A stretch of DNA of 64,000 nt from assembly GCA_030745835.1 (NCBI GenBank), contig JASLNU010000058.1, positions 1 through 64,000 of the forward strand, in the 5' to 3' direction. Made by a program: the position numbers and the translations under genes. Position 1 is the first letter of the stretch; every line of letters begins with the position of its first letter. A model generated the notes under the pieces. It did not search any database. It had not been told where the DNA came from and worked only from the letters and a program-made list of their open reading frames with translations. Positions 26,171 through 34,509 of the stretch are shown here, one piece after another. The stretch comes from GCA-2687515 sp002687515 (GTDB taxonomy: Bacteria; Pseudomonadota; Alphaproteobacteria; Rhodospirillales; UBA2165).

Positions 26171-26235
26171 GCCCAACGACGCAGCCTGCCCGGGGATGGC
26201 ATGGTCGGCCGGGCAGGCGTGCGGTAGGCTCGGAC
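26171..26235 (+). repeat. Dispersed repeat, copy 1 (upstream of pgk)
   Basis: This segment begins GCCCAACGACGCAGCC and shares about three quarters of its bases with 27698-27760, in the same orientation, and more weakly with 28018-28080. Shared blocks are GCCCAACGA-GCAGCC, GGGG-TGGC, GGTCGGCC and AGGCTC. The rest of the 26.1-26.5 kb spacer carries a low-complexity stretch (about 26300-26360, CACCACGAGAGGGCACAGGG) similar to simple repeats found in many bacterial spacers. Confidence 0.7.
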
Positions 26236-26429
26236 CTACCTTCACGGCCACCCGGGCGCCCCCATCAATCGCTTTCCTTGCGCCAAGAAAAAGTTGGAAC
26301 CACTGAGACGGTGAGGCGGTGAGATGAAAAAAAGAATCACCACGAGAGGGCACAGGGGGCATGGAGAAAAAGTGTTTTTGCGCGCCGGGCCGGCGTTGTT
26401 TGTCCTTTCGCCGCCGCCCCTGGAGCAAG

Positions 26430-26435
26430 TATAAT
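26430..26435 (+). promoter_or_regulatory. pgk: Possible -10 box of pgk
   Basis: A perfect TATAAT sits 51 bases upstream of the pgk start. The hexamer 17 bases further upstream is a poor match to TTGACA, so the promoter would need activation or rely on the -10 region. The call rests on motif and position only. Confidence 0.4.
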
Positions 26436-26486
26436 CAGGCGGCCAAAGAATATTCTGTCCAACCTTTTCAATGAAAATTTCATTCG

Positions 26487-27683
26487 ATGACCGAATTCAA
26501 ATCCCTTGACGATATCGATTTCGCGGGCAAACGCGTATTTCTGCGCGCCGATTTGAACGTTCCCATGAATAACCGGGCAATAACCGATGCCGCGCGCATC
26601 ACCGAAGCCGCCGTGGCTTTGCGCGAACTGCTGGACGGCGGCGCGGCGGTGGTTCTGGCCAGCCATCTCGGCCGGCCCAAGGGAAAAGCCGTGCCGGAAT
26701 TTTCCTTGCGGCCGGTCGCCGCGCAGCTGGCCGGTGAGTTGGGCGGCGCCGCGATTGAATTTGTCGATGGCTGGGGCGGCAGCCGGCCTGAAGATGCGGC
26801 GGCCGCGCTTCAGCCGGGCGAGGTTCTATTGCTGGAAAACCTGCGCTTCGAGCCCGGCGAGGAAGCCAACGACCCGGCATTCGCGGCGCGCCTGGCCGCG
26901 CTCGCCGATATCTATGTCGATGACGCCTTTTCCTGCGCCCACCGGGCGCATGCCTCGATCATCGGGGTGCCCGGCTTACTACCCGCCGCCGCCGGGCGGC
27001 TGATGCAAAAAGAGCTGGAGGCCCTGAAAGCGGCGCTCGAGGAACCGGAACACCCGGTTGCGGCGATCGTCGGCGGCAACAAGATCTCGACCAAGCTGGG
27101 GGTTCTCGAAAACCTGATCGCCAAGGTCGATCACCTGTTGATCGGCGGCGCCATGGCGCACACCTTCCTGCTGGCGGACGGCATTGATGTCGGGCGCTCG
27201 CTGGCCGAACCGGAGATGGTCGATACCGCCCGCCGGATCATCGACGCCGCCAACGGCAATGGCTGCCGGCTTACCCTGCCCACCGACGTGCGCGTCGCCG
27301 CCGAGCTGGCCGAGACCGCCGACAGCAAAGCCGTCAGCGTCGATGCCATCCCGGACCGTATGATGGCCCTCGATATCGGCCCCAAGACGGCGGCCGCAAT
27401 GAACGCCGTCATTACCCAATGCCGCACCGTGATCTGGAACGGCCCGCTGGGCGCCTTCGAATTTCCGCCCTTCGATAGCGGCACCAACAGTGTCGCCCGC
27501 TTGGTTGCCGAACGGACGCGCAGCGGGGCGCTGAAAAGCATCGCCGGCGGCGGCGACACCATGGCGGCATTGGTACAGGCGCGCGCGGCGGCGGATTTTT
27601 CCTACGTCTCGCTGGCCGGCGGCGCCTTCCTGGAATGGCTGCAGGGGCGCGAACTGCCGGGGATCGCGGCGTTAAAAACGTAG
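26487..27683 (+). CDS. pgk: Phosphoglycerate kinase
   Basis: A 398-residue glycolytic and gluconeogenic kinase that moves phosphate between 1,3-bisphosphoglycerate and ADP. Seen are the N-terminal VFLRADLNVPM, the substrate-binding LASHLGRPKG (about residues 59-68), LLENLRFEPGEEAND, the hinge KISTKLGVLENL, and the nucleotide-binding NGPLGAFE and SIAGGGDTMAAL near the C-terminus. Length is standard. Unlike many relatives it is not next to gap or fba here. It lies between two copies of a dispersed repeat. Confidence 0.97.
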   Translation: MTEFKSLDDIDFAGKRVFLRADLNVPMNNRAITDAARITEAAVALRELLDGGAAVVLASHLGRPKGKAVPEFSLRPVAAQLAGELGGAAIEFVDGWGGSRPEDAAAALQPGEVLLLENLRFEPGEEANDPAFAARLAALADIYVDDAFSCAHRAHASIIGVPGLLPAAAGRLMQKELEALKAALEEPEHPVAAIVGGNKISTKLGVLENLIAKVDHLLIGGAMAHTFLLADGIDVGRSLAEPEMVDTARRIIDAANGNGCRLTLPTDVRVAAELAETADSKAVSVDAIPDRMMALDIGPKTAAAMNAVITQCRTVIWNGPLGAFEFPPFDSGTNSVARLVAERTRSGALKSIAGGGDTMAALVQARAAADFSYVSLAGGAFLEWLQGRELPGIAALKT

Positions 27684-27697
27684 CCCGGCTGGGGATG

Positions 27698-27760
27698 GCC
27701 CAACGATGCAGCCCGTGTGGGGTTGGCCGGGTCGGCCAGCCGGGCGTGAGACAGGCTCAG
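27698..27760 (+). repeat. Dispersed repeat, copy 2 (downstream of pgk)
   Basis: Direct-orientation partner of 26171-26235, starting GCCCAACGATGCAGCC only 14 bases after the pgk stop. The two copies frame pgk. A third, more degraded copy begins CCCAACGGCAGCAGGCC near 28018. Confidence 0.7.
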
Positions 27761-27790
27761 GCAAAGGCTGGGAGCGGGCCACCAATTTCC

Positions 27791-27819
27791 TTGACATAGT
27801 TCCTGCTTTGTTCTATATT
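27791..27819 (+). promoter_or_regulatory. Near-consensus sigma-70 promoter with no obvious gene
   Basis: TTGACA (27791-27796), a 17-base spacer and TATATT (27814-27819) make the best housekeeping promoter recognised in the window. Transcription would start near 27826 and run right into a 430-bp stretch without a convincing gene. That stretch includes a GGGGGG/CCCCCC-type foldable region (about 27889-27938) and a 10-bp tandem repeat. The next gene is on the opposite strand. Confidence 0.7.
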
Positions 27820-28251
27820 GGCCTCCGCATCTTGAACATTGTGAATATGTCGATTTAACGGAATGCGCCGGCGGTTTCCCGGGTGTCGCAAGGGGGGTGG
27901 TGTGGGCTATTCGTGCCTCCGCCCTGCCATCCCCCTGGCGGCAAAATGTCCGTAAAAGCCTATAAAAGCCAATAAATGCCTATCATGCCTATGCCGGATT
28001 TCACTGAAATATGTCGCACCCAACGGCAGCAGGCCAATCGGGGATGGATGGGTTGGCCGATTGGCCGTCAGGCTGGGCACCTCGATCGATTTGAATTGGC
28101 TGGGCCGGCCATGCGGGCGTCGAACTTGGCGCGGCGGTTATTTGGGGTGAGGGGGAGCGGTAAATGAGGCGCCGGCTTGGCCGAGCATACTCCGCCGAAG
28201 CTGCCGCTTCGGCTGCGCAGGCCGACCCAGCCAACCCCAAGCCGGCTTGAG
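27820..28251 (+). other. Gene-free transcribed spacer after the strong promoter
   Basis: No credible coding region is seen here. A 63-codon frame (27976-28167) begins with a Met-Pro repeat, has no ribosome binding site and runs through the degenerate third copy of the dispersed repeat. The 3' part (28180-28245) contains CCGAAGC/GCTTCGG and similar short palindromes. No terminator with a T run is visible before the convergent gene at 28252. Confidence 0.5.
27954..27993 (+). repeat. Degenerate 10-bp tandem repeat (four units)
   Basis: The units are AAAAGCCTAT, AAAAGCCAAT, AAATGCCTAT and CATGCCTATG, exactly 10 bases each. This is close to one helical turn, and each unit keeps GCC followed by an AT pair, so the repeat could bind protein on one face or bend the DNA. 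Confidence 0.75.
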
Positions 28252-30150
28252 TTACTCCGGATCCCCGCCCGAGGAATAGTTGGGCAGGGCGCCGCCTTCC
28301 AGTTTGATCTTGCCCAGGAGGTCGTCGAGCTTGCCGCGCAGTTCTTCCGATTGCTGCAAAAGGACGGTGGCCACGTCGAGGGCGTCGGAGGAGGATTCGG
28401 CGGCGAATTCGAGGGCCACGTCGTTGACCGCGCCGATGGTCTCGCCGATCTGCTGGATCGAGCGGATGGCCTGGTTGGTGCCCGATTGGATAACGCCGAT
28501 GCGGTCGCTTAAGGACTGGCCGATGCTGCGCACCGCGCCGTTTTCGTCGTCGCGCCGCTTGTCGGCCAGAAGGACCAGGTTTGCCTGATCGCCGACGGGC
28601 GGCTCGTCGGTCAATTGCGACTGCACCACCAAGAGGCTCATCTGGTCGGAAATACTGGCCATCAGGGTTTCGGTCTGATCGATGCGGTTAAGCGAACTGG
28701 CGAGGCCGTTGATGATCATCTCGGTGCGTTCGGCCTCGTGCGCCGCCGTCGATGCGTTCTGGCTGGTTTCCGCCAACTGCCGCGAGAGATCGGCGATATT
28801 GATGTTGGAAAGGTTCTGCAAGCCGGCGGCCGGCGCCAGCACCTCGGTGCTTTCGGGCTGCGTCGCGGCGTCCTCGGCGGCGTCCGCCGCCGTGTCTTCT
28901 GATGCGTCCTCCGGGGCCGTATCTTCTGAAGTCGCCGCCTCCGCGCTTGCCGCCGCCCGGGCACTTGCCGCGGCTTCGGCCTCGGCCTTTTGCAGGCGCA
29001 GCTCCAACTCGTCGCGCAGGCGCTGGGCATGGGCCATGTTCTCGCGAAACTGGACTAGCGCGTGGGCAAGCTCGCCGGTCTCGTCATAATTGCCGAGCGC
29101 CGGAATGCCGGTGCCATGATCGCCGCGCGCCAGGAAACTTGCCGCATGGGCCAGGCCGCGCACCGGTTTGGTGACGCTTGCCAGCATCAGCAGCGCCGCC
29201 AGGATCAGCACCGCCAGGATGGCGCCGCCGCCGCCGGCCAGCAATTGGCGCACCAGGTTTTGCGTTTCGGCGGCGAATTGGCGCGCCGACAGATCCAAAT
29301 TGCCGCCGAACAGCGCCAAGGTCTGGATATTGGGGGCAATATAGGCGTCGATCTCGTCGAGACGGGAGACCTCGCGGCCGAACATCTCGCGCATGCGCAG
29401 CAATTGGGTCAGGTCGGCGCCATAGGCGCTGGCCAGTTTGGCCAGGCCGGCCCGCGCCGTGGCCTCGATCGGCGCCTTGGAAATCGCCTGCGCCAGTTTC
29501 CGCAGTTCGGCGCGGGCGACTTTTTCGTTGGGCGCGGCGCCGTCCCTGGCGGCGGCGGCTTCGATCAGGCGCAGGCGGCCGAGGCCGCTGGCCAACGCCG
29601 CCCGGTTGATTTTGGCCAATTCACCTTCGAGCTTGTCGCCCAGCGCCCGCGCATTGCCGATCAATCCGGTGCGTGGGCGGGCACCCAAGAGGACGGCGAT
29701 CTTGGCGGCGTTGTGAAAATGGGTGGCGTGCTGGGTGAAACCGTCGTTGAGCGTCAACGCCGTTTTCTGGCCGTCGATGGCGGCCGGGTTTTCGATCAGG
29801 GTTTTCAGGTTGCTGCTGAGCGCCTCGATGCCGCGGTCGTAATCCTTGACCAGGGTCTCGGCTTTCGCCGCCAGCATGTTCCGGTGGCTTCCCAGTTCGG
29901 CCAGCGCCGCCGCCTGCACCTTGCCGATACTGCGCTGGATCTGCATCGCCGCCTGCAAGCGTTGCAGCGCCGCCTCGGAGCGCTGATCGGCGACATAGAA
30001 CAGCCCGGCGAAGCCGGCGATGGCGGCAATGGAGAGGACGATCAAGCCGGCCATGCGCGCGCGCAGGCTCATACCGCCCAACAGTGTCCGTTGCATAGCA
30101 TGTTCCCGTGGACCGGGAAGCCTGTCGCTGATGGTATCCTCGCCCGCCAT
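28252..30150 (-). CDS. Methyl-accepting-chemotaxis-like protein with degenerate signalling tip
   Basis: A transducer of about 632 residues. TM1 is MAGLIVLSIAAIAGFAGLFY, followed by a helical periplasmic domain of about 260 residues, TM2 (GGGGAILAVLILAALLMLAS) and a HAMP segment. A low-complexity Ala/Glu/Asp linker leads to a coiled coil. The tip reads ISDQMSLLVVQSQLTD then ANLVLLADKRRDDE, recognisable as an MCP hairpin but without the invariant EAARAGE-GRGF core, so CheA/CheW coupling may be lost. The start is uncertain: ATG 30150 is used; 30099 and 30072 are also possible and a TTG at 30186 is less likely. Confidence 0.75.
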   Translation of the reverse strand: MAGEDTISDRLPGPREHAMQRTLLGGMSLRARMAGLIVLSIAAIAGFAGLFYVADQRSEAALQRLQAAMQIQRSIGKVQAAALAELGSHRNMLAAKAETLVKDYDRGIEALSSNLKTLIENPAAIDGQKTALTLNDGFTQHATHFHNAAKIAVLLGARPRTGLIGNARALGDKLEGELAKINRAALASGLGRLRLIEAAAARDGAAPNEKVARAELRKLAQAISKAPIEATARAGLAKLASAYGADLTQLLRMREMFGREVSRLDEIDAYIAPNIQTLALFGGNLDLSARQFAAETQNLVRQLLAGGGGAILAVLILAALLMLASVTKPVRGLAHAASFLARGDHGTGIPALGNYDETGELAHALVQFRENMAHAQRLRDELELRLQKAEAEAAASARAAASAEAATSEDTAPEDASEDTAADAAEDAATQPESTEVLAPAAGLQNLSNINIADLSRQLAETSQNASTAAHEAERTEMIINGLASSLNRIDQTETLMASISDQMSLLVVQSQLTDEPPVGDQANLVLLADKRRDDENGAVRSIGQSLSDRIGVIQSGTNQAIRSIQQIGETIGAVNDVALEFAAESSSDALDVATVLLQQSEELRGKLDDLLGKIKLEGGALPNYSSGGDPE

Positions 30151-30290
30151 TTCAAGCACCTTGGTTTCAGTTCCACCGATCGGCAATCTCGTTGCGGCGG
30201 TCCCCGGGCGCCGGATTAACGGCCTCGCTGCAAGCCCATTTTATATCGGATAGCCGAGCCCGGGCAATCGGCATCGCGCCAATCGCCCAC

Positions 30291-30299
30291 TTATCCACA
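30291..30299 (+). other. Isolated consensus DnaA box
   Basis: TTATCCACA in the divergent spacer between the MCP-like gene and the small gene at 30388. It is a perfect match, but no second box is seen nearby. Confidence 0.5.
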
Positions 30300-30387
30300 G
30301 ATATCGACTGATTCCTACCCGAATCGGCCAAAAATCATGGGCCGTTCTTAGAATCCGTTAACATTTACCGGTCATAATCGACCCGTC

Positions 30388-30612
30388 ATGAGCGAAGATC
30401 TGCGAATCGTTTCCGATCCGGCGCAAGGCCAAGGGGCGTCCCAGAGGGCGGCCCGCGCCGACGCCTTTACCGGATACCGGGCACGGGTATCGGTGCCGAT
30501 GGACGGGCCGGAAGTGCGCCGCGCCGTCGACAAGTTGAACCGGGTGCTGGATTCGGGCCGGCCGCTGCGCCACGACGTGCCGCGCGGGTTCTATCTCAAT
30601 CTCCGGGTCTAA
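30388..30612 (+). CDS. Small hypothetical protein (74 residues)
   Basis: A short, basic, soluble protein with no membrane segment. The N-terminal half is rich in Gln, Ala and Arg; the C-terminal half is ordered-looking (VSVPMDGPEVRRAVDKLNRV, then DVPRGFYLNLRV). It resembles small conserved hypothetical proteins found near motility or cell-cycle genes, but I do not recognise the family. GTTAACATTTACC about 30 bases before the start resembles half of a CtrA site. It is divergent from the MCP-like gene. Coding status rests on position and composition. Confidence 0.6.
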   Translation: MSEDLRIVSDPAQGQGASQRAARADAFTGYRARVSVPMDGPEVRRAVDKLNRVLDSGRPLRHDVPRGFYLNLRV

Positions 30613-30664
30613 TCAGAGCCCGCCCAGTCTTAAATATCGATTAGTCTTCCACATCCAATAGGGC

Positions 30665-31591
30665 CTAGACATCCAAAAGGGATCGGGCGAAATCCGCCGC
30701 CGCGAAGGGGCGCAGATCCTGGATCTGCTCGCCGACCCCGACGGCATGCACCGGGAGTTCGAATTTTTCCGCCAGCGCGACCAGCACGCCGCCCTTGGAC
30801 GAGCCGTCGAGCTTGGTCACGATCAACCCCGAGACGTCGACCATCTGCTTGAATATCTCCACCTGCGCATGGGCGTTTTGGCCGGTGGTGGCGTCGAGGA
30901 TCAAGAGCACGCTGTGCGGCGCCTGTTGATCCAGCTTGCCGAGCACGCGGACCGTTTTCTTCAGCTCATCCATCAGCTCGGTCCGGTTCTGCAGGCGCCC
31001 GGCGGTGTCGATGAACAACAGATCGGTGCCGTCCGCCCGCGCCCGCTGCAAGGCTTCGAAGGCGAGGCCGGCGGCATCGGCTCCGGGTTCGCCGGCAACC
31101 ACCTCGCAGCCGCTGCGCTGGCCCCAAATATTGAGCTGCTGGGTGGCCGCCGCGCGGAAGGTGTCCGCCGCCGCCAGCAGCACCGACAGGCCGGCTTCGC
31201 GGTAATGGTGCGCGAGCTTGCCGATGGTCGTCGTCTTGCCGCTGCCGTTGACGCCGCAGACCAGAACCACATGCGGTTTAGGCGACACATCGGGATCGAA
31301 AGGGACAGCGACCGGCGCCAATATCTCGGCGATTTTGCCGGCCAGCACGGTGCGCACCTGGGCCGCGTCCGGTACCTTGTCGAAGGGCGTTTTTGCGATC
31401 GATTGGGCAAGCTGGCCGGCGGCCTCGACACCAAGATCGGCGCTGATCAAGGCATCTTCCAGCTCTTGCAGCGCCGCCGCGTCCAAGGGGCGCTTGACGA
31501 AAATATCGTTGATCGCGCCCGACAGCGCCCGCGACGACTTGCTTAGGCCCGATTTCAGCCGCGCCGCCCAGCCGGTGGCTTCGCCGCTCAT
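30665..31591 (-). CDS. ftsY: Signal recognition particle receptor FtsY
   Basis: A 308-residue SRP GTPase that docks ribosome-SRP complexes at the membrane. The N domain comes first (about residues 1-90). The G domain shows GVNGSGKTTTIGKLA (G1), DTFRAAATQQL (G2), DTAGRLQNRTELMDELKK (G3), TKLDGSSKGG (G4) and the closing GVGEQIQDLRPF. The long acidic N-terminal A domain of E. coli FtsY is absent, as usual in alphaproteobacteria. Its ATG overlaps the mtaB stop as ATGA. The partner Ffh is encoded 4.3 kb away. Confidence 0.96.
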   Translation of the reverse strand: MSGEATGWAARLKSGLSKSSRALSGAINDIFVKRPLDAAALQELEDALISADLGVEAAGQLAQSIAKTPFDKVPDAAQVRTVLAGKIAEILAPVAVPFDPDVSPKPHVVLVCGVNGSGKTTTIGKLAHHYREAGLSVLLAAADTFRAAATQQLNIWGQRSGCEVVAGEPGADAAGLAFEALQRARADGTDLLFIDTAGRLQNRTELMDELKKTVRVLGKLDQQAPHSVLLILDATTGQNAHAQVEIFKQMVDVSGLIVTKLDGSSKGGVLVALAEKFELPVHAVGVGEQIQDLRPFAAADFARSLLDV

Positions 31592-32850
31592 CGGACCGGT
31601 TCCGCCGTCAGCACCATGTCGCGGACGCCCAAGATTTCAACCGGCAACAGGCTGCCCGGCTGGGGCGCGCCAGCCAGCCGCACCGGCGCATAATGTTCGG
31701 TGTAGCCCTTGCCGTCTTTTTCGGTGAGCACGGTGGCGCGGCTGCCGACCAGGCGTTTGAGATAGCGCGACTTTACCGCATTGCCCGCCTGGCGCAGCCT
31801 TTGCGCCCGCTCACGGCGGACGAGCGGATCGATTTGCGGCATGGCGGCGGCCGGCGTGCCGGGGCGCGGCGAATAGGGAAAGACGTGCAGATAGGCGAGG
31901 CCGGCCTCTTCGATCAGGCTCAGCGTTTCGGCGAACATGGCCTCGCTTTCGGTGGGAAAGCCGGCGATCAGGTCGGCGCCGAACACGGCACCCGGCCGGA
32001 CGCCCCTTAAGTCCCGGCAAAGCTCGATCACGTCGGCGCGTAAATGGCGGCGTTTCATGCGCTTCAGGATCAGATCGCTGCCGGCCTGGACGCTGAGATG
32101 GAAGTGGGGCATCAGGCGCGGCTCGCTCCCCGCCAGGTCGATCAAGTCCCGGTCCACGCGGGCCGGATCGAGCGACGAAAGGCGCAGCCGCGCCAGGCCC
32201 GGAACCGCGCCGAGGAGTGTGCGCGCAAGCCTGCCGAGCCCATTGCCATCGGCCAAGTCGCCGCCGTAGGAGCTGATATCGACGCCGGTGAGGACGGCTT
32301 CCAGGTAGCCTTCCGCCACCAGCCGCCGCGCCTGTTCGATAATGCGCCCGGGCCGCACGCTGCGGCTGTTGCCGCGGCCGAACGGAATGATGCAAAAGCT
32401 GCAACGATGATCGCAGCCTTGTTGGATCTGAACGAAGGCGCGCGATCGGGTTTCGAAGCCGGTGACCATCTGCCCGGGCATGCTGGTTTCGGTCATGATG
32501 TCGGAGACGGCGACGCGGCCCGCGCCGCCAGGTGCGAAATGTTCAGGCGCGTAATGTTCGGGCAGGAGTTTTTCGGTATTGCCAAGCACCCGGTCGACTT
32601 CGGGCATGGCGGCGAATTTGGCCGGCGTGATTTGCACCGCGCATCCGGCAACGATGATCTGCGCGCCGGGGCGGTCCTTGGCCGCGCGGCGGATCGATTG
32701 GCGCGTCTGGCGCTCGGCCTCGGCGGTCACCGCGCAGCTATTGATGATGACCGTATCCTTGAGGCCCGCCGCCGTCGCCTGTTCCCGCATAACTTCGGAT
32801 TCGAAGGAATTCAGCCGGCAGCCGAGGGTGATGATCTCGAGCCCGCTCAT
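31588..32850 (-). CDS. mtaB: tRNA t6A37 methylthiotransferase MtaB
   Basis: A 420-residue radical-SAM enzyme that adds a methylthio group to t6A at position 37 of ANN-decoding tRNAs. The N-terminal UPF0004 domain begins EIITLGCRLNSFESEVM and carries the auxiliary-cluster cysteines (C10, then SCAVTAEAERQTR and AGCAVQ). The radical-SAM motif is CDHRCSFCIIPFGRGNSRS (about residues 147-165). A TRAM-like domain ends the protein. The start at 32850 overlaps the dapF stop as ATGA, and the stop overlaps ftsY in the same way, so the three genes form one coupled operon. Confidence 0.94.
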   Translation of the reverse strand: MSGLEIITLGCRLNSFESEVMREQATAAGLKDTVIINSCAVTAEAERQTRQSIRRAAKDRPGAQIIVAGCAVQITPAKFAAMPEVDRVLGNTEKLLPEHYAPEHFAPGGAGRVAVSDIMTETSMPGQMVTGFETRSRAFVQIQQGCDHRCSFCIIPFGRGNSRSVRPGRIIEQARRLVAEGYLEAVLTGVDISSYGGDLADGNGLGRLARTLLGAVPGLARLRLSSLDPARVDRDLIDLAGSEPRLMPHFHLSVQAGSDLILKRMKRRHLRADVIELCRDLRGVRPGAVFGADLIAGFPTESEAMFAETLSLIEEAGLAYLHVFPYSPRPGTPAAAMPQIDPLVRRERAQRLRQAGNAVKSRYLKRLVGSRATVLTEKDGKGYTEHYAPVRLAGAPQPGSLLPVEILGVRDMVLTAEPVR

Positions 32851-33677
32851 GGCCGTGCCAATCCGCCGATGGAGCCGGTGAAGCTGGTGGCGACCGGGCC
32901 GGTCATCTCGACATTGCCGCCCGCCGTCCACTCGATATCGAGGGCGCCGCCGTCCAACTGGACCACCGCTTGGCGCCCGCTAAGGCCGCGCCGGTGCGCC
33001 GCCACCAATACGGCGCAGGCGCCGGTGCCGCAGGCGCGCGTCAGGCCGGCGCCCCGCTCCCAGACGCGGACGCGGATCAGATCGGGGCCCCGCAATTCCG
33101 CCACCTCGATATTGGCGCGCTTCGGGTAAAGGGGGTGCACTTCCAGCTTCGGTCCCAGTTCATCGAGGGCGACAGCCTCCGCGTCAGCGACAAAAAAGAC
33201 GGCGTGCGGGTTGCCGATGCCGACGCCGACCGGATCGGCCAGCGGACCCTCAGCCATATCCAGGTGCAGCGTATCCATTTCCCGGGCCAGCGGGATCGCG
33301 GCCCAATCGGCCGCCGGCGGTCCCATATCAGCGCTGATGCGGCCATCATCCAGGCGCCGGGTGCGCACCGGGCCGGCGAGGGTTGCGATGACCGCTTCGC
33401 TGGCACCGGTTTCGTCCATGATCAGCGATCCGACGCAGCGGACGGCGTTGCCGCAGGCCTCGACCTCGCCGCCGTCGGCATTGCGGATGCGCATGAAGGC
33501 ATCACCGCCGGCGCTTGCCGGTTCGATGACGATCAACTGATCGCAACCGATGCCGGTGCGGCGGTCGGCGATTTCGCGGGCATCGGCGTCGGACATCCGG
33601 AGCGCTGATTTACGCGCGTCGAAAATCACGAAATCATTGCCCAGCCCGTGCATCTTTATAAAAGCTGTCTCGTTCAT
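32847..33677 (-). CDS. dapF: Diaminopimelate epimerase
   Basis: A 276-residue cofactor-independent epimerase that converts LL- to meso-diaminopimelate for lysine and peptidoglycan. Both catalytic cysteines are visible: GGEVEACGNAVRC (about residue 75) and LTRACGTGACAVL (about 221). The N-terminal IKMHGLGNDFVIFDAR is diagnostic. The ATG at 33677 (MNETAF) gives the usual N-terminus; an ATG nine bases upstream is equally possible. First gene of the dapF-mtaB-ftsY operon. Confidence 0.95.
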   Translation of the reverse strand: MNETAFIKMHGLGNDFVIFDARKSALRMSDADAREIADRRTGIGCDQLIVIEPASAGGDAFMRIRNADGGEVEACGNAVRCVGSLIMDETGASEAVIATLAGPVRTRRLDDGRISADMGPPAADWAAIPLAREMDTLHLDMAEGPLADPVGVGIGNPHAVFFVADAEAVALDELGPKLEVHPLYPKRANIEVAELRGPDLIRVRVWERGAGLTRACGTGACAVLVAAHRRGLSGRQAVVQLDGGALDIEWTAGGNVEMTGPVATSFTGSIGGLARP

Positions 33678-33756
33678 GGGGGGCATATAGAACCGAACGC
33701 GGCTCAAGTCCAACGGATTTCGCGAAACTCTGTATCAGGGCTTGATCGGGGCCGGA

Positions 33757-34440
33757 TCAAGGTTGGTGTTTCAAGAAAAAAGCGCGCTGATGAAACCGCA
33801 CCTGATCGGGTTCGTAAAGGTATTCGGCGCCGATGGGGCAGGCGCGCCGCGCCTCGCATCCGAGCCCTAAGCAATCAGCGCCGGCCTCGCCCGCCAGATA
33901 GGCAATGCAGGGGGCCATGTCAAAACCGACTTCCTGCAAAGCGCCGACCGGGCAGGCATCGAGGCAAGGCCGTTCGGCGCAATCATCACAGGGGCTTGGT
34001 TGCTGCCCATGGTCCGGCAAGTTCATGCTTTCGGCGAACACCAGAAGCCCGCGATAGGCGTGCCAGAGACCGTATGTGGGGTGGATCAGCGGGCCGATCG
34101 GCGATGCGAAAACAGTTTCCGCTTTTCGTGCCCAGCGCATGAATGGATGGTGCGGCGGCCCGCCGAACGGAAACAGGAGATCGGCATCCAATTCCCGGGC
34201 GATGGCGCCCAGTTCGCGGCGCGTCCAATCCTCGAGGGGGTTTTCTGTTTCGTTCCTTGGCCGGTCCGCGCCATCAGGGAACTGGGCGCGGAAACGCCGC
34301 CAAAACTCACCGCCGGCGTTGCCGACAAGGACGGCGGTGCCGGCGGCGGCGGGCACGCCGTCATCGGGGCCGGGATGGAAGCCGCCCCGGCATATCATGC
34401 CGGTCGGGGCGATCCGCGCAGCGATGGTTTCGTAGTCCAT
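33757..34440 (-). CDS. Iron-sulfur protein related to epoxyqueuosine-reductase-type ferredoxins
   Basis: A 227-residue soluble protein with cysteine motifs only in its C-terminal third: CDDCAERPCLDACPVGAL (about residues 150-167), then MAPCIAYLAG and CLGLGCEARRACPIG. The first of these contains the CXXXCP element of bacterial ferredoxin domains. The N-terminal part (about 1-140) includes FPFGGPPHHPFMRWARKAE and PIGPLIHPTYGLWHAYRG, resembling the domain that precedes the clusters in QueG-like proteins. It may be a reductase for an unknown substrate. It lies upstream of dapF on the same strand with a gap of about 80 bases. Confidence 0.75.
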   Translation of the reverse strand: MDYETIAARIAPTGMICRGGFHPGPDDGVPAAAGTAVLVGNAGGEFWRRFRAQFPDGADRPRNETENPLEDWTRRELGAIARELDADLLFPFGGPPHHPFMRWARKAETVFASPIGPLIHPTYGLWHAYRGLLVFAESMNLPDHGQQPSPCDDCAERPCLDACPVGALQEVGFDMAPCIAYLAGEAGADCLGLGCEARRACPIGAEYLYEPDQVRFHQRAFFLKHQP

Positions 34441-34509
34441 GCAAGCTGTTTTAGCGGTAATCGCCGGCCAGCGCCATCGGAGGCTGATTCAAGTGGAGGG
34501 CGCGGCTTG

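Noticed and set aside
27976..28167. 63-codon frame after the orphan promoter
   Set aside because: No ribosome binding site, low-complexity start within the 10-bp repeat, and overlap with a dispersed repeat.
30291..30299. Second replication-origin candidate
   Set aside because: A single DnaA box without partners or an AT-rich stretch is expected by chance or may only regulate nearby genes.
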